Shown: positions 6,926-15,340 of the stretch, piece after piece
Position numbering within the stretch: position 1 is the stretch's first letter
Layout of the letters: each line of letters begins with the position of its first letter
Assembly: GCA_910578975.1 (NCBI GenBank)
Contig: CAJTRZ010000002.1
Coordinates: 62,001-126,000, forward strand
Reading direction: 5' to 3'
Length of the DNA stretch: 64,000 bases
From: an uncultured Eubacterium sp.
Lineage (GTDB): Bacteria > Bacillota > Clostridia > Lachnospirales > Lachnospiraceae
The notes under the pieces: model-generated
Databases searched by the model: none
Told to the model about the DNA's origin: nothing
The model's input: only the letters and a program-made list of their open reading frames with translations
Made by a program: the position numbers and the translations under genes

Positions 6926-9049
6926 ATGACAGATAAAATAAAAAATATGTTTGAGAAAATAAAACCAGTAATGAGAAATATAAAAAACAAAGTTCAATCA
7001 AGATATCAGGTTATTCGCGAGTTCTTTAAAAAAACATATAACAAACATTGTATATATATGTATGTGACAACAGCTATTTTACTAAATTTAGTAATTGAAA
7101 TGCTGGCAAGGGGTTCCTTTATAAAAGGAATTTATTTTTTAATTGCCTCGCCATATGTGTTTTTATGTAATTCCATTATTATATTGATGACATTATCAGT
7201 TACATTTTTAATGAGAAGGAGATTTTGGGGACTTAGCCTGATATCGTTCATTTGGCTTTTGTCAGGAGTTACAAATTCGATTTTGTTGTCCAACAGAGTC
7301 ACTCCTTTTACGGCAATGGATTTAATGTTGGTAGACAGCGCATTTGGTGTGGTTACAAAATATTTTTCGATCGTTCAGATTGTTATGGTTGCTGTTAGTG
7401 TGACATTGGCGATTGCTTTATTGGTATTATTGTTTTTTAAAGCACCAAAGGTGCAGCATAAGATAAAATATCCTCGAAATATTATTGCCATTGTTATTAT
7501 TTGGATAATAGGTTTTGGCTCGATAAATTTAGGTGTTGGTTCAGAACTGATGTCTATGAAATTTGGTGAGCTTCGTGTTTCCTATTATGATTATGGTTTT
7601 GTATATTGTTTTACAAACAGTCTGATCAATACAGGTATCGCAAAGCCAAATACTTATTCAGGAGAAACTGTTGAGAAAATTGTAGACAAAACAGAAAAGA
7701 AAAAAATAAGTAAGGCAAAAAAGAAACCGAATATTATTTTCTTACAGTTAGAGTCTTTTTTTGACATGACTCACTTAAATGGAGTGAAATTTTCTAAAAA
7801 TCCAGTGCCAAATTTTGAAAGATTAATGAAAAAATATCCAAGCGGATATTTTAATGTCCCGATTGTTGGTGCAGGTACTGTAAATACTGAATTTGAAGTA
7901 ATGACTGGAATCAATTTGGACTATTTTGGTCCAGGTGAGTATCCGTTTAAGACAAAACTGGTAGATACGACCTGTGAGAGTGTATGTTTCAATTTAAAAG
8001 ACTATGGATACAATTGTCATGCGATTCATAATAATACAGCTACATTTTATGGACGTAATGTTGTTTTTTCTAATTTAGGCTATGATACATTTACTACAAT
8101 TGAAAATATGCATATTGAAGATTTTACACCGATGGGTTGGGCGAAGGATTATTATCTGACAGAGTATATTTTAGATGCCTTGAAATCTACAAAGAATCAG
8201 GATTTCGTTTATGCTATCTCGGTTCAGGGGCATGGAAGTTATCCTACAGACGGGAATTATGATTATCCAATTAAAGTAAGAGGGGTAGAAGATGAGGATA
8301 CAAAGCATAAGTATCAGTATTATGCTATGCAGATTTATGAAATGGATCAGTTTATCGGAAAACTTACAAAAGCTTTGAAACAACTGGGTGAAGAGACGAT
8401 TTTAGTGATGTATGGAGATCATCTTCCAAGTTTCGGTTTAAGCGGAGAAGATTTGGATAATGGTGATGTTTATCAGACAGAATATGTAATATGGTCTAAT
8501 TTTGATAACGATTATTATACAAGTGAAGATTTAGAGGCATATCAGTTACAATCAAAAATACTTGGCGGTTTAAATATGGATGCCGGTGATATTAATAAGT
8601 ATACTCAACAACATAAAGGAGAAGATCAGGAAACATATGATGAAGGTCTGAAAAATCTGTCGTATGATTTACTGTATGGAGATAAATATGCTACCAATGG
8701 CGAAAATCCATATAAGGCAACTGATATGAAACTAGGTTTGAATGAAGTAAAATTAAGTTCCGTTACTCCATTGTATGATCAGGAAGGAACAGTATATTTA
8801 TATGGAAATAATTTTACGGCATATAGTAAGGTATATATTAATGAGGAAAAGCAGACGACGGAATATATTGATCCAAATACATTGATGATTGTATATCCGG
8901 AATTAAAAGCGGGTGATGAGATCTCTGTATACCAGCAAAACTCAGACGATCATGTGTTAACACAAACGGAATCATTTGCATTTAATGATGATGAGTTGCA
9001 GCCACAGACAAAAAATAAAAAGAAAATGAAAAGAAATAATAAAAAATAG
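6926..9049 (+). CDS. LTA-synthase-family membrane sulfatase with C-terminal IPT-like domain
   Basis: Probable glycerol-phosphate transferase building lipoteichoic acid or a related polymer from phosphatidylglycerol on the outer face of the membrane. Five transmembrane segments lie in the first 210 residues. The extracellular alkaline-phosphatase-fold domain follows, with KPNIIFLQLESF, the putative nucleophile Thr318 in GAGTVNTEFE, a SVQGHGSYP motif, and metal ligands Asp498/His499 in MYGDHLP. After it, about residues 603-690 form a beta-rich IPT/TIG-like segment (VTPLYDQEGTVYLYGNNF), which typical LtaS lacks, then a lysine-rich tail. I prefer the ATG at 6926 over the one at 6905 because AAGGAGG (6914-6920) sits directly before it. 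Confidence 0.85.
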   Translation: MTDKIKNMFEKIKPVMRNIKNKVQSRYQVIREFFKKTYNKHCIYMYVTTAILLNLVIEMLARGSFIKGIYFLIASPYVFLCNSIIILMTLSVTFLMRRRFWGLSLISFIWLLSGVTNSILLSNRVTPFTAMDLMLVDSAFGVVTKYFSIVQIVMVAVSVTLAIALLVLLFFKAPKVQHKIKYPRNIIAIVIIWIIGFGSINLGVGSELMSMKFGELRVSYYDYGFVYCFTNSLINTGIAKPNTYSGETVEKIVDKTEKKKISKAKKKPNIIFLQLESFFDMTHLNGVKFSKNPVPNFERLMKKYPSGYFNVPIVGAGTVNTEFEVMTGINLDYFGPGEYPFKTKLVDTTCESVCFNLKDYGYNCHAIHNNTATFYGRNVVFSNLGYDTFTTIENMHIEDFTPMGWAKDYYLTEYILDALKSTKNQDFVYAISVQGHGSYPTDGNYDYPIKVRGVEDEDTKHKYQYYAMQIYEMDQFIGKLTKALKQLGEETILVMYGDHLPSFGLSGEDLDNGDVYQTEYVIWSNFDNDYYTSEDLEAYQLQSKILGGLNMDAGDINKYTQQHKGEDQETYDEGLKNLSYDLLYGDKYATNGENPYKATDMKLGLNEVKLSSVTPLYDQEGTVYLYGNNFTAYSKVYINEEKQTTEYIDPNTLMIVYPELKAGDEISVYQQNSDDHVLTQTESFAFNDDELQPQTKNKKKMKRNNKK

Positions 9050-9062
9050 CATATAAAATTTT

Positions 9063-9100
9063 AAACTCCATTACAATATATAAAGGTGTAATGGAGTTTT
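9063..9100 (+). terminator. Hairpin that ends the LTA-synthase-like gene and covers the next SD
   Basis: A perfect 12-bp stem (9063-9074 with 9088-9099) followed by a short T-run. The right arm contains the GGAG used as ribosome binding site by the carboxypeptidase gene starting at 9104, so the hairpin could act both as terminator and as a translational block. Confidence 0.65.
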
Positions 9101-9103
9101 ATT

Positions 9104-10279
9104 ATGAAAAAAATAGTTGCGTTGATTATAAGTTTATCGATGATATTCAACATTAACGTTTATGCAGAAGAGGAAACAACAAATGCAGAACAGGCGAAAC
9201 AGATAGGAAAAGCAAAATCTTCGTTATTAATGGAAGCTTCTTCAGGAACTATTATTAAAGCGGACAATGAAAATGAAAAATTAAGTCCTGCCAGCATAAC
9301 AAAAATCATGACAATGATTTTGATTTTTGATGCGATACATAATGGAAAAATAAAATTAACAGATATGGCAACAACAAGTGCCCATGCAAAAAGTATGGGA
9401 GGCTCTCAGGTATTTTTAGAGGAAGGCGAACAGCAGAGTGTAGAGACCTTAATTAAGTGTATTATTATAGCATCAGGGAACGATGCTTCTGTTACGATGG
9501 CAGAGCATATAGCCGGTTCAGAAGAAGAATTTGTAAAAAGGATGAATGAACGGGCAAAAGGGTTAGGAATGACAAATACTAATTTTGAAGATTGCTGTGG
9601 ATTGACAGATTCGGATAATCATTATACTACAGCAAAAGATGTGGCAATTATGTCGAGAGAATTAATTATAAAGTATCCTGAGATATTTAAATATTCAACA
9701 ATATGGATGGAACCATTTACTCATAAAACCGCAAAAGGGGAAAGTGAGTTCATGTTGTCAAATACAAATAAATTATTAAAAACAAATCAGTATGTAAAAG
9801 GATTAAAAACAGGAAGTACATCTAAAGCAAAGTATTGTGTATCCACAGTTGCAGAAAAAGATGGTGTTGAATTAATTGCAGTAATCATGGCGGCACCAGA
9901 TTATAAAGCCAGATTTTCGTTAGCAGAAGAGTTGATAAAATATGGATTTTCTAATTGTAAAGTTTATAAAGATGAGACAAATTATAATAAGAACATTGCT
10001 ATTAACGGTGGCATAAAGGATAAGATTAAAATCAGATTCAGGGGATTTTCTTATGTAGATACAAAAGGAAGTGATTTAGATAAAATAAAAAAAGAAATAA
10101 CGATGAAAAAAAGTATGAATGCGCCTATAAAACAGGGCGATGTAGTGGGAAAAATAGCTTATACTTTAGACAATCAGGTAGTTGGAGAGAGTTTTCTAGA
10201 ATCTGCAGAGAATGTAAAAGAGGCAAATTATCTTTATACGTTAGGAAAAATGTTTCGAATGTTTCTACAGATAGCATAA
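9104..10279 (+). CDS. D-alanyl-D-alanine carboxypeptidase (PBP5/DacF type)
   Basis: Secreted, membrane-associated penicillin-binding protein that trims the terminal D-Ala from peptidoglycan stem peptides. A signal peptide occupies residues 1-21 (ending VYA-EE). The serine-peptidase S11 motifs are all present: Ser64-Ile-Thr-Lys67, SGN in IIASGNDAS near residue 122, and Lys235-Thr-Gly. A C-terminal beta domain of the PBP5_C kind (about 285-370) and a terminal hydrophobic stretch follow. Length 391 is normal. The only visible SD (GGAG) is within the hairpin just upstream. A second S11 enzyme is encoded at 15341-16483. Confidence 0.93.
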   Translation: MKKIVALIISLSMIFNINVYAEEETTNAEQAKQIGKAKSSLLMEASSGTIIKADNENEKLSPASITKIMTMILIFDAIHNGKIKLTDMATTSAHAKSMGGSQVFLEEGEQQSVETLIKCIIIASGNDASVTMAEHIAGSEEEFVKRMNERAKGLGMTNTNFEDCCGLTDSDNHYTTAKDVAIMSRELIIKYPEIFKYSTIWMEPFTHKTAKGESEFMLSNTNKLLKTNQYVKGLKTGSTSKAKYCVSTVAEKDGVELIAVIMAAPDYKARFSLAEELIKYGFSNCKVYKDETNYNKNIAINGGIKDKIKIRFRGFSYVDTKGSDLDKIKKEITMKKSMNAPIKQGDVVGKIAYTLDNQVVGESFLESAENVKEANYLYTLGKMFRMFLQIA

Positions 10280-10319
10280 CTAAAAAAAGAAGAGTATATA
10301 TAAAATTTGTGTACTGTTT

Positions 10320-10349
10320 TTGATTGTGAAATATGGTATCCTTTATAAG
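10320..10349 (+). promoter_or_regulatory. Candidate promoter for the GH64 gene
   Basis: TTGATT at 10320-10325 and TATAAG at 10344-10349, spacing 18. Transcription would begin near 10356. Confidence 0.45.
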
Positions 10350-10355
10350 AATATT

Positions 10356-10390
10356 GTGTTTTAATTGATGAACATTAAAACACATTTTTT
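10356..10390 (+). terminator. Hairpin with U-run before the GH64 gene
   Basis: A perfect 10-bp stem (10356-10365 with 10374-10383) is followed by a T-run (10385-10390) and, within 12 bases, by the AGAGGAGG ribosome binding site of the next gene. It is either the terminator of the carboxypeptidase gene or a 5'-leader hairpin of the GH64 transcript. Confidence 0.65.
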
Positions 10391-10404
10391 AGAGGAGGAA
10401 CATA

Positions 10405-13400
10405 ATGAAACAAATTAAAAAAGTGCTTGCAGTTTTATTGACGTTGGCATTAATGATTACAATGATGCCATCAGTGCAGACAAACGTACAAGCAAAAGGA
10501 AAAATGAAGCTTAATAAGAAAAAAGTTACCCTATATGTGGGTAAAAAAGTTAAGCTGAAAGTTAAGAACAAAACTGTTAAAAAGAAAGTAAAATGGAAAT
10601 CAACCAACAAAAGAGTAGCAACTGTCACAAAAAAGGGTCGAGTAAAAGCTAAAAAGCCGGGCAGAGCTACAATTATTGCAAAGGTTGGAAAGAAAAAATT
10701 AAAATGTAGAGTTGTTGTTAAAAAGAAGAAGGTTCCTGTTACAACGAAGTCTGTTGTGACAAAACCAAATGCAACAACAAAACCAAGTACGCCACAGCAG
10801 ACGACAGCGTCACAATCACAGACAACGCCGTCACAGCAGACGACAGCGTCACAATCACAGACAACGCCGTCACAGCAGACGACAGCGTCACAACCACAGA
10901 CAACAGTGTCACAGCAGACAACAGCGTCGCAACCACAGACAACAGCGTCACAGCCACAGACAACAGATAACGGTCAGCCGGCACCAAAAGAAGTTTTTGG
11001 TCATAATGTTTTAACTAAAAAGGGCTTAGAAGTATCTTTTACATGGGGAAGTGATGCCGAAATAGAAAGCAGTGGACAGAAATTTAATGTATATTATGAT
11101 GGTGTTCTTGGGGAGCAGGGAGTTGCTGCCGGAGTAATATCACATACATTTGCTACAGCTGGTGAACATACGATTACTATTAAAGGCTACCTGAATGGAA
11201 AAGAAAGTAAAGGGGTAGAACTTAAAGTTGACTTGAAGGAGAGAGATCCGAGTCAGGGAACTGTATGGGAAGCAATTCCAGGTGAACCAGCGAATACATA
11301 TTATTATGATGATAATACAGCTGTAAGTGTTGTATCTATTCAGAAACCTGGATTTGCAGAAGAAACAGGTATTTATATGACAGTTAAAGCAGGTATATCA
11401 TCTGTTACGATTAATGGAAGTACAACAGGTTTTGTTGCTGAAGGAGCAGGGGTAGTTATATATCTGTCAGCATTAACACAGGAATTTAATACGGTAGAAA
11501 TTGCCCATGGTTTGGGAACAGATACTGTTATTATTAAAAATGTGAATGGTTCTGGAGGACAGCCACCAGTACAGACAACAGTGCCACAGCCACAGACAAC
11601 AGCGTCACAGCAGACAACAAATTCGCAGCCACAGACAACGCTGTCACAGCAGACAACAGCATCACAGCAGCAGACAACACCGTCTGCATCAACAGCGGAA
11701 TGGGTTGAACTTGGCGGTGATACACCAAATACATATTTCTATGATAAATCTACAATGGAATTAAATGAAATTGTAAATATTCAGCAGCCAGGATGGGCAG
11801 CTGAAAAAGGTATTTATATGAATGTGACTTCAGGAATCAGTGAAGTAATAGTCAATGGTGTATCTGAAAATGTAGCAAAGATTGAAGGAGCAGGTGTATT
11901 AGTATATCTGTCAGCACTCACAAAGGAAATAAATGAAGTGACAATCAAGCATGCAATCGGAACGGGATATGTAAAGATTAAGAATGCTTCAAAATCAACA
12001 GGCGAGCAGCCACAACCAACGAATCCACAGCCGACAGCACCGCAGCCAACAAATCCGCAGCCAACGGCGCCACAACCAACAAATCCGCAGCCGACACCTG
12101 CGCAGACAACAAGACCACAGCAGACACAGCCAAGCATAGATTTCACAACAGACAGCAGTATTGCAAAACCATTTGGAATGAATGTAGAGCAGGGTGCAAC
12201 AGGTTATGTTAAAGTTGTTTGGGGACGTGGAGATATAGATTGTTATAATGTATATGTAGATGGAGAAAGAAGACGTACTGGAGTAGCTTGTGGAAGTTAC
12301 ATGCTTCCTGTTTATTTTGAAGGAACACATACAGTAGCGGTTACTACTGTAGTAGGTAAGAAAGAGTCAGAAAAATTAGAAATGACAATTAATATTACCG
12401 GTGTAGGTGAGAAAGAAACAGAACCTGAGACATGTCCTGAAGAATTGAAACCGCAGCTTAAGAGCAATGTTCCGTTAAAAGAGGATAGAATTGCTATTGA
12501 GATGAACAATAAAACAAATGGTAAATATAGTGATAATGAGATTTATTGGTGTATTGTAGGAAATAATTCAAATGACCAGCTTTGTTATTTAGATAAAGAT
12601 GGTAATATGGTACCAGCTTCAGAAAGCTTGAATACAGTATCTGTAGGTGGTGGCAAGTATGCAAATATCTATCACACATTGGCAGAAGCTGATTTTGTTT
12701 ATGCACCAACTATCCGTTCAGGAAGAATGTATATCAGTTATGGAAAACCTGTTTATTTGAAATTTGTAGGCTCGACAGGATATGCTGGTCCAGATTTAAA
12801 TAATCCTGGTGATGTAAATGCAAATACTTTATTCGAGTTTGCAGAGTTTACGATTGAAGGAAAGAATTATTGGGGAAATACTACTCGTGTAGATTATTTC
12901 TGTTTCCCAATGATTACCCGTCTGGTAGGAAATGCGACATATGGTGGATACGATAAAGTAGTAGGTGATATTGGAACCAGAGATGAAATCTTTAATGCGT
13001 TCAGAAATGAAGCACCTGCACCGTTTAAAACTCTTGTAAGAGACGATAGAATTATTGCACCATGTAAAGCGTCATTTAATGTTGGAAAAGAGTATGGTAA
13101 TTATTTTGATAATTACATCAATGAATTCTGGACAAAGTATGCAAGTGAGACTTTAAATTTCAGTACAGAGGCAGGAAACTTTACTGGAAAAGTTGTAGGT
13201 AATGAAATGCACTTTACAAGAACCGGTGATTCAACTGTTTATAAAGTAGATAAACCAACAACTCAGGATGTTTTAGAGGGTAAAGGAGCATTTGACAGAG
13301 GAAATGGTGTAGAAAAGGCTATTGAAGCACAATTATGTGCTGCCTTTAACAGAGGTGTAGCTACTGAGCCTGATAAATACTATAAAGTAAGCGAATATTA

Positions 13401-13554
13401 TAAGAATAGTATAAATAACTTCTATGCAGGATTCTTCCACAGACATTCTGTTGTAGGATTAGCTTACGGATTCTGTTATGATGATGTAAATGATCAGAGT
13501 ACATTATTACAGTATAATAAAGCGGATGCTTTAGTTATTGATTTGAGATGGTAA
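10405..13554 (+). CDS. Secreted multidomain protein with GH64 beta-1,3-glucanase-like domain
   Basis: Signal peptide 1-31. Then a Lys-rich Big_2 bacterial Ig-like domain (about 34-110), a Thr/Ser/Gln linker built from 13-residue repeats, a beta module starting at Phe198 (FGHNV), a 90-residue module starting near 286, a second TTxSQQ linker, a second copy of the 90-residue module from 432, an NPQPTAPQP linker, a second FGMNV module from 590, and a C-terminal GH64-like domain from about 677 to 1049. GH64 signs are TRVDYFCFPM, AAFNRGV and FHRHSVVGLAYGFCYDDV. Glu814 and Asp830 have the 16-residue spacing I recall for the catalytic pair of the Streptomyces enzyme (Glu154/Asp170). No LPXTG anchor is visible. 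The role, cutting beta-1,3-glucan such as fungal or cereal glucan, is inferred from family. Confidence 0.85.
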   Translation: MKQIKKVLAVLLTLALMITMMPSVQTNVQAKGKMKLNKKKVTLYVGKKVKLKVKNKTVKKKVKWKSTNKRVATVTKKGRVKAKKPGRATIIAKVGKKKLKCRVVVKKKKVPVTTKSVVTKPNATTKPSTPQQTTASQSQTTPSQQTTASQSQTTPSQQTTASQPQTTVSQQTTASQPQTTASQPQTTDNGQPAPKEVFGHNVLTKKGLEVSFTWGSDAEIESSGQKFNVYYDGVLGEQGVAAGVISHTFATAGEHTITIKGYLNGKESKGVELKVDLKERDPSQGTVWEAIPGEPANTYYYDDNTAVSVVSIQKPGFAEETGIYMTVKAGISSVTINGSTTGFVAEGAGVVIYLSALTQEFNTVEIAHGLGTDTVIIKNVNGSGGQPPVQTTVPQPQTTASQQTTNSQPQTTLSQQTTASQQQTTPSASTAEWVELGGDTPNTYFYDKSTMELNEIVNIQQPGWAAEKGIYMNVTSGISEVIVNGVSENVAKIEGAGVLVYLSALTKEINEVTIKHAIGTGYVKIKNASKSTGEQPQPTNPQPTAPQPTNPQPTAPQPTNPQPTPAQTTRPQQTQPSIDFTTDSSIAKPFGMNVEQGATGYVKVVWGRGDIDCYNVYVDGERRRTGVACGSYMLPVYFEGTHTVAVTTVVGKKESEKLEMTINITGVGEKETEPETCPEELKPQLKSNVPLKEDRIAIEMNNKTNGKYSDNEIYWCIVGNNSNDQLCYLDKDGNMVPASESLNTVSVGGGKYANIYHTLAEADFVYAPTIRSGRMYISYGKPVYLKFVGSTGYAGPDLNNPGDVNANTLFEFAEFTIEGKNYWGNTTRVDYFCFPMITRLVGNATYGGYDKVVGDIGTRDEIFNAFRNEAPAPFKTLVRDDRIIAPCKASFNVGKEYGNYFDNYINEFWTKYASETLNFSTEAGNFTGKVVGNEMHFTRTGDSTVYKVDKPTTQDVLEGKGAFDRGNGVEKAIEAQLCAAFNRGVATEPDKYYKVSEYYKNSINNFYAGFFHRHSVVGLAYGFCYDDVNDQSTLLQYNKADALVIDLRW
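10801..10975 (+). repeat. 39-bp tandem coding repeats in the linker
   Basis: Units of 39 bases (13 codons, TTASQSQTTPSQQ) begin at 10801, 10840 and 10879, then decay into shorter TTASQPQ units. A second related tract is at 11575-11690 and a Pro-rich one at 12010-12125. They encode flexible, probably surface-exposed linkers. Confidence 0.85.
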
Positions 13555-13615
13555 TAAGTCATTATAAGGATTAATCCTTAACAGTGAAATTGCTTATAAG
13601 ATTATAATAAATTAT

Positions 13616-13664
13616 AAAGGATATTATTCTGAAAAATTAAATCAGAATAATATCCTTTATTTTG
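13616..13664 (+). terminator. Terminator of the GH64 gene
   Basis: A perfect 17-bp stem (13616-13632 with 13642-13658) followed by a T-rich tail. A 16-bp perfect palindrome at 13565-13580 lies just before it. Confidence 0.85.
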
Positions 13665-13723
13665 TTTGTGATAAGTTTATATATTAAATAGTTGGAATGA
13701 TGTAGATAAATAGGTTAAACATA

Positions 13724-13752
13724 TTGAAAAAAAAGAGGTTTTTATGTAGAAT
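13724..13752 (+). promoter_or_regulatory. Promoter for scpAB
   Basis: TTGAAA at 13724-13729 and TAGAAT at 13747-13752, spacing 17, 30 bases before the scpA start. Confidence 0.6.
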
Positions 13753-13782
13753 TAATTATTGTAGTAAAGAAATGGAGTAATT

Positions 13783-14526
13783 ATGGAATTAGAAGTAAAG
13801 TTGCAGGCATTTGAGGGTCCGTTGGATTTGTTGCTGCATTTAATTGAAAAAAATAAACTGGATATTTACGATATTCCTATTGTGGAGATTACAGAACAGT
13901 ATTTAGATTATGTAAGTAAAATGCCAAAAGACGATTTGGACCTTGCCAGCGAATTTTTAGTTATGGCTGCTACATTAATTGATATAAAAAGCAAAATGCT
14001 GTTGCCAAAAGAAATTGATGAAAATGGTGAGGAAATTGATCCGAGAGCTGAACTCGTTGAAAAGTTGATTGAATATAAAATGTATAAGTATGCTGCTACA
14101 GAACTCCGGGATATGCAGGTATATGCAGGAAAGTCAATGTATAAGGAGCCAACGGTTCCGGAGGAAGTCCGTATGTATGAACAGCCGGTTGATTTAGACA
14201 ATCTGTTATCAGATGTTGATTTGACAAAACTAAATGAGATTTTTCAGATGGTACTGAAACGTCAGGTTGATAAAATAGATCCGGTAAGGAGTAAATTTGG
14301 TAAAATAGAAATGGAAGAAGTCAGTTTGCCGGATAAGATTAATTATGTTTCAACTACGATAAGAAAACGGAAAAAATGTAGTTTTAAACAGTTGCTGGAA
14401 GAAGCAAAAAGTAAGGTGGAAGTAATTGTATCATTTCTTGCGGTGTTAGAGTTAATTAAAGTAGGAGAGATTGAGGTGCACCAGGAAAAAACGTTTGGTG
14501 ATATATATATAGACTCAATAGAATAG
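13783..14526 (+). CDS. scpA: Segregation and condensation protein A
   Basis: Kleisin subunit of the Smc-ScpAB condensin, bridging the Smc heads during chromosome organisation. The N-terminal family signature LQAFEGPLDLLLHLIEKNKLDIYDIPIVEITEQY begins at residue 7, followed by the conserved ASEFLVMAATLIDIKSKMLLP. The C-terminal winged helix is at about 175-247. Length 247 is typical. The stop is 8 bases before scpB. Its Smc partner is encoded 32 kb away in this window. Confidence 0.96.
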   Translation: MELEVKLQAFEGPLDLLLHLIEKNKLDIYDIPIVEITEQYLDYVSKMPKDDLDLASEFLVMAATLIDIKSKMLLPKEIDENGEEIDPRAELVEKLIEYKMYKYAATELRDMQVYAGKSMYKEPTVPEEVRMYEQPVDLDNLLSDVDLTKLNEIFQMVLKRQVDKIDPVRSKFGKIEMEEVSLPDKINYVSTTIRKRKKCSFKQLLEEAKSKVEVIVSFLAVLELIKVGEIEVHQEKTFGDIYIDSIE

Positions 14527-14534
14527 AGGAAAAG

Positions 14535-15101
14535 ATGGAGAATAATTATAAGGCACAAATAGAGGCGATTCTTTTTACAATGGGAGAATCTGTTGAAATT
14601 AATAAGATAGCCAATGCATTAGAAATAAAACCTGGTCAGGTGAAGAAAATTATAAAAGAAATGCAGAGTGAGTTAGATAGTAGTGAGCGTGGAATTAAAA
14701 TTATTGAACTCGAAGGTGCATACCAGATGTGTTCTAAGCCTGAGATGTATGAAGCGTTGATTAAGATTGCAAAACAACCGAAGCGTCAGGTGTTGACAGA
14801 GGTTCTGATGGAGACACTTTCTATTATTGCATATAAGCAACCAATTACAAAATCGGAAATTGAAAGGATTCGAGGGGTAAAATCAGATTTTGCAGTGAAT
14901 AAACTTGTAGAGTATATGTTGGTAGAAGAAGTTGGACGTATGGACACACCGGGAAGACCTTTGTTGTTTGGAACGACTGAAGAATTTCTTAGACGGTTTG
15001 GCGTAGAGTCTTCCGATAATCTTCCGGTAATTACACCAGATATGATAGAAGAGTTTAAACATCAGGCGGAAGATGAAGTGACATTAAAATCGAATGACTA
15101 A
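14535..15101 (+). CDS. scpB: Segregation and condensation protein B
   Basis: Dimeric winged-helix partner that binds the ScpA linker and modulates the Smc ATPase cycle. Family signatures seen are EAILFTMGESV near the N-terminus, LSIIAYKQPITKSEIERIRGVKSD (about 95-118) and GRPLLFGTTEEFLRRFG near residue 145. Length 188 fits. It follows scpA in an operon and ends at a terminator. Confidence 0.96.
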   Translation: MENNYKAQIEAILFTMGESVEINKIANALEIKPGQVKKIIKEMQSELDSSERGIKIIELEGAYQMCSKPEMYEALIKIAKQPKRQVLTEVLMETLSIIAYKQPITKSEIERIRGVKSDFAVNKLVEYMLVEEVGRMDTPGRPLLFGTTEEFLRRFGVESSDNLPVITPDMIEEFKHQAEDEVTLKSND

Positions 15102-15113
15102 TATTATTTTTAT

Positions 15114-15146
15114 AAAAAGAAGAGTTTTGTCAACTCTTCTTTTTTG
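15114..15146 (+). terminator. Terminator of scpAB
   Basis: A 13-bp stem (15114-15126 with 15132-15144) ending in a T-run. Confidence 0.85.
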
Positions 15147-15155
15147 TAGTAAAAG

Positions 15156-15271
15156 CCCGGCAAGCGATATTGTGCTTGCACAAAATATCATTTGTCGGGT
15201 GTAAGAGCAACGAGAAGCTGTGCTTCGAGATGCTCGTTTGCGTAATCGAGTAAGAGTCAGCCTACTCGATT
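15156..15271. repeat. Three consecutive hairpins in the scpB-dacB gap
   Basis: Directly after the scpB terminator lie three GC-richer palindromes. Hairpin 1 spans 15156-15199 (outer CCCG/CGGG arms, inner GATAT/ATATC and TGTGC/GCACA). Hairpin 2 spans 15207-15241 (GCAACGAG against CTCGTTTGC with an AAGC/GCTT tip). Hairpin 3 spans 15244-15271 (perfect 9-bp arms AATCGAGTA/TACTCGATT). No coding frame is visible. The following 70 bases are AT-rich, with no convincing promoter box. Confidence 0.55.
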
Positions 15272-15340
15272 TATAAAAGTATTTAGTATTTTATGAAAAT
15301 CAAATTCATATATTTTATAGATTAATTTCTGGGAGTTGTT

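Noticed and set aside
10801..10975. Tandem repeats as a possible CRISPR array
   Set aside because: The repeats are contiguous, have no unique spacers and keep the coding frame of a large protein.
10769..11014. Plus-strand frame rich in Arg, His and Gln over the GH64 linker
   Set aside because: It is a frame-shifted reading of the CAG/ACA repeats, with no ribosome binding site, and disappears outside the repeat tract.
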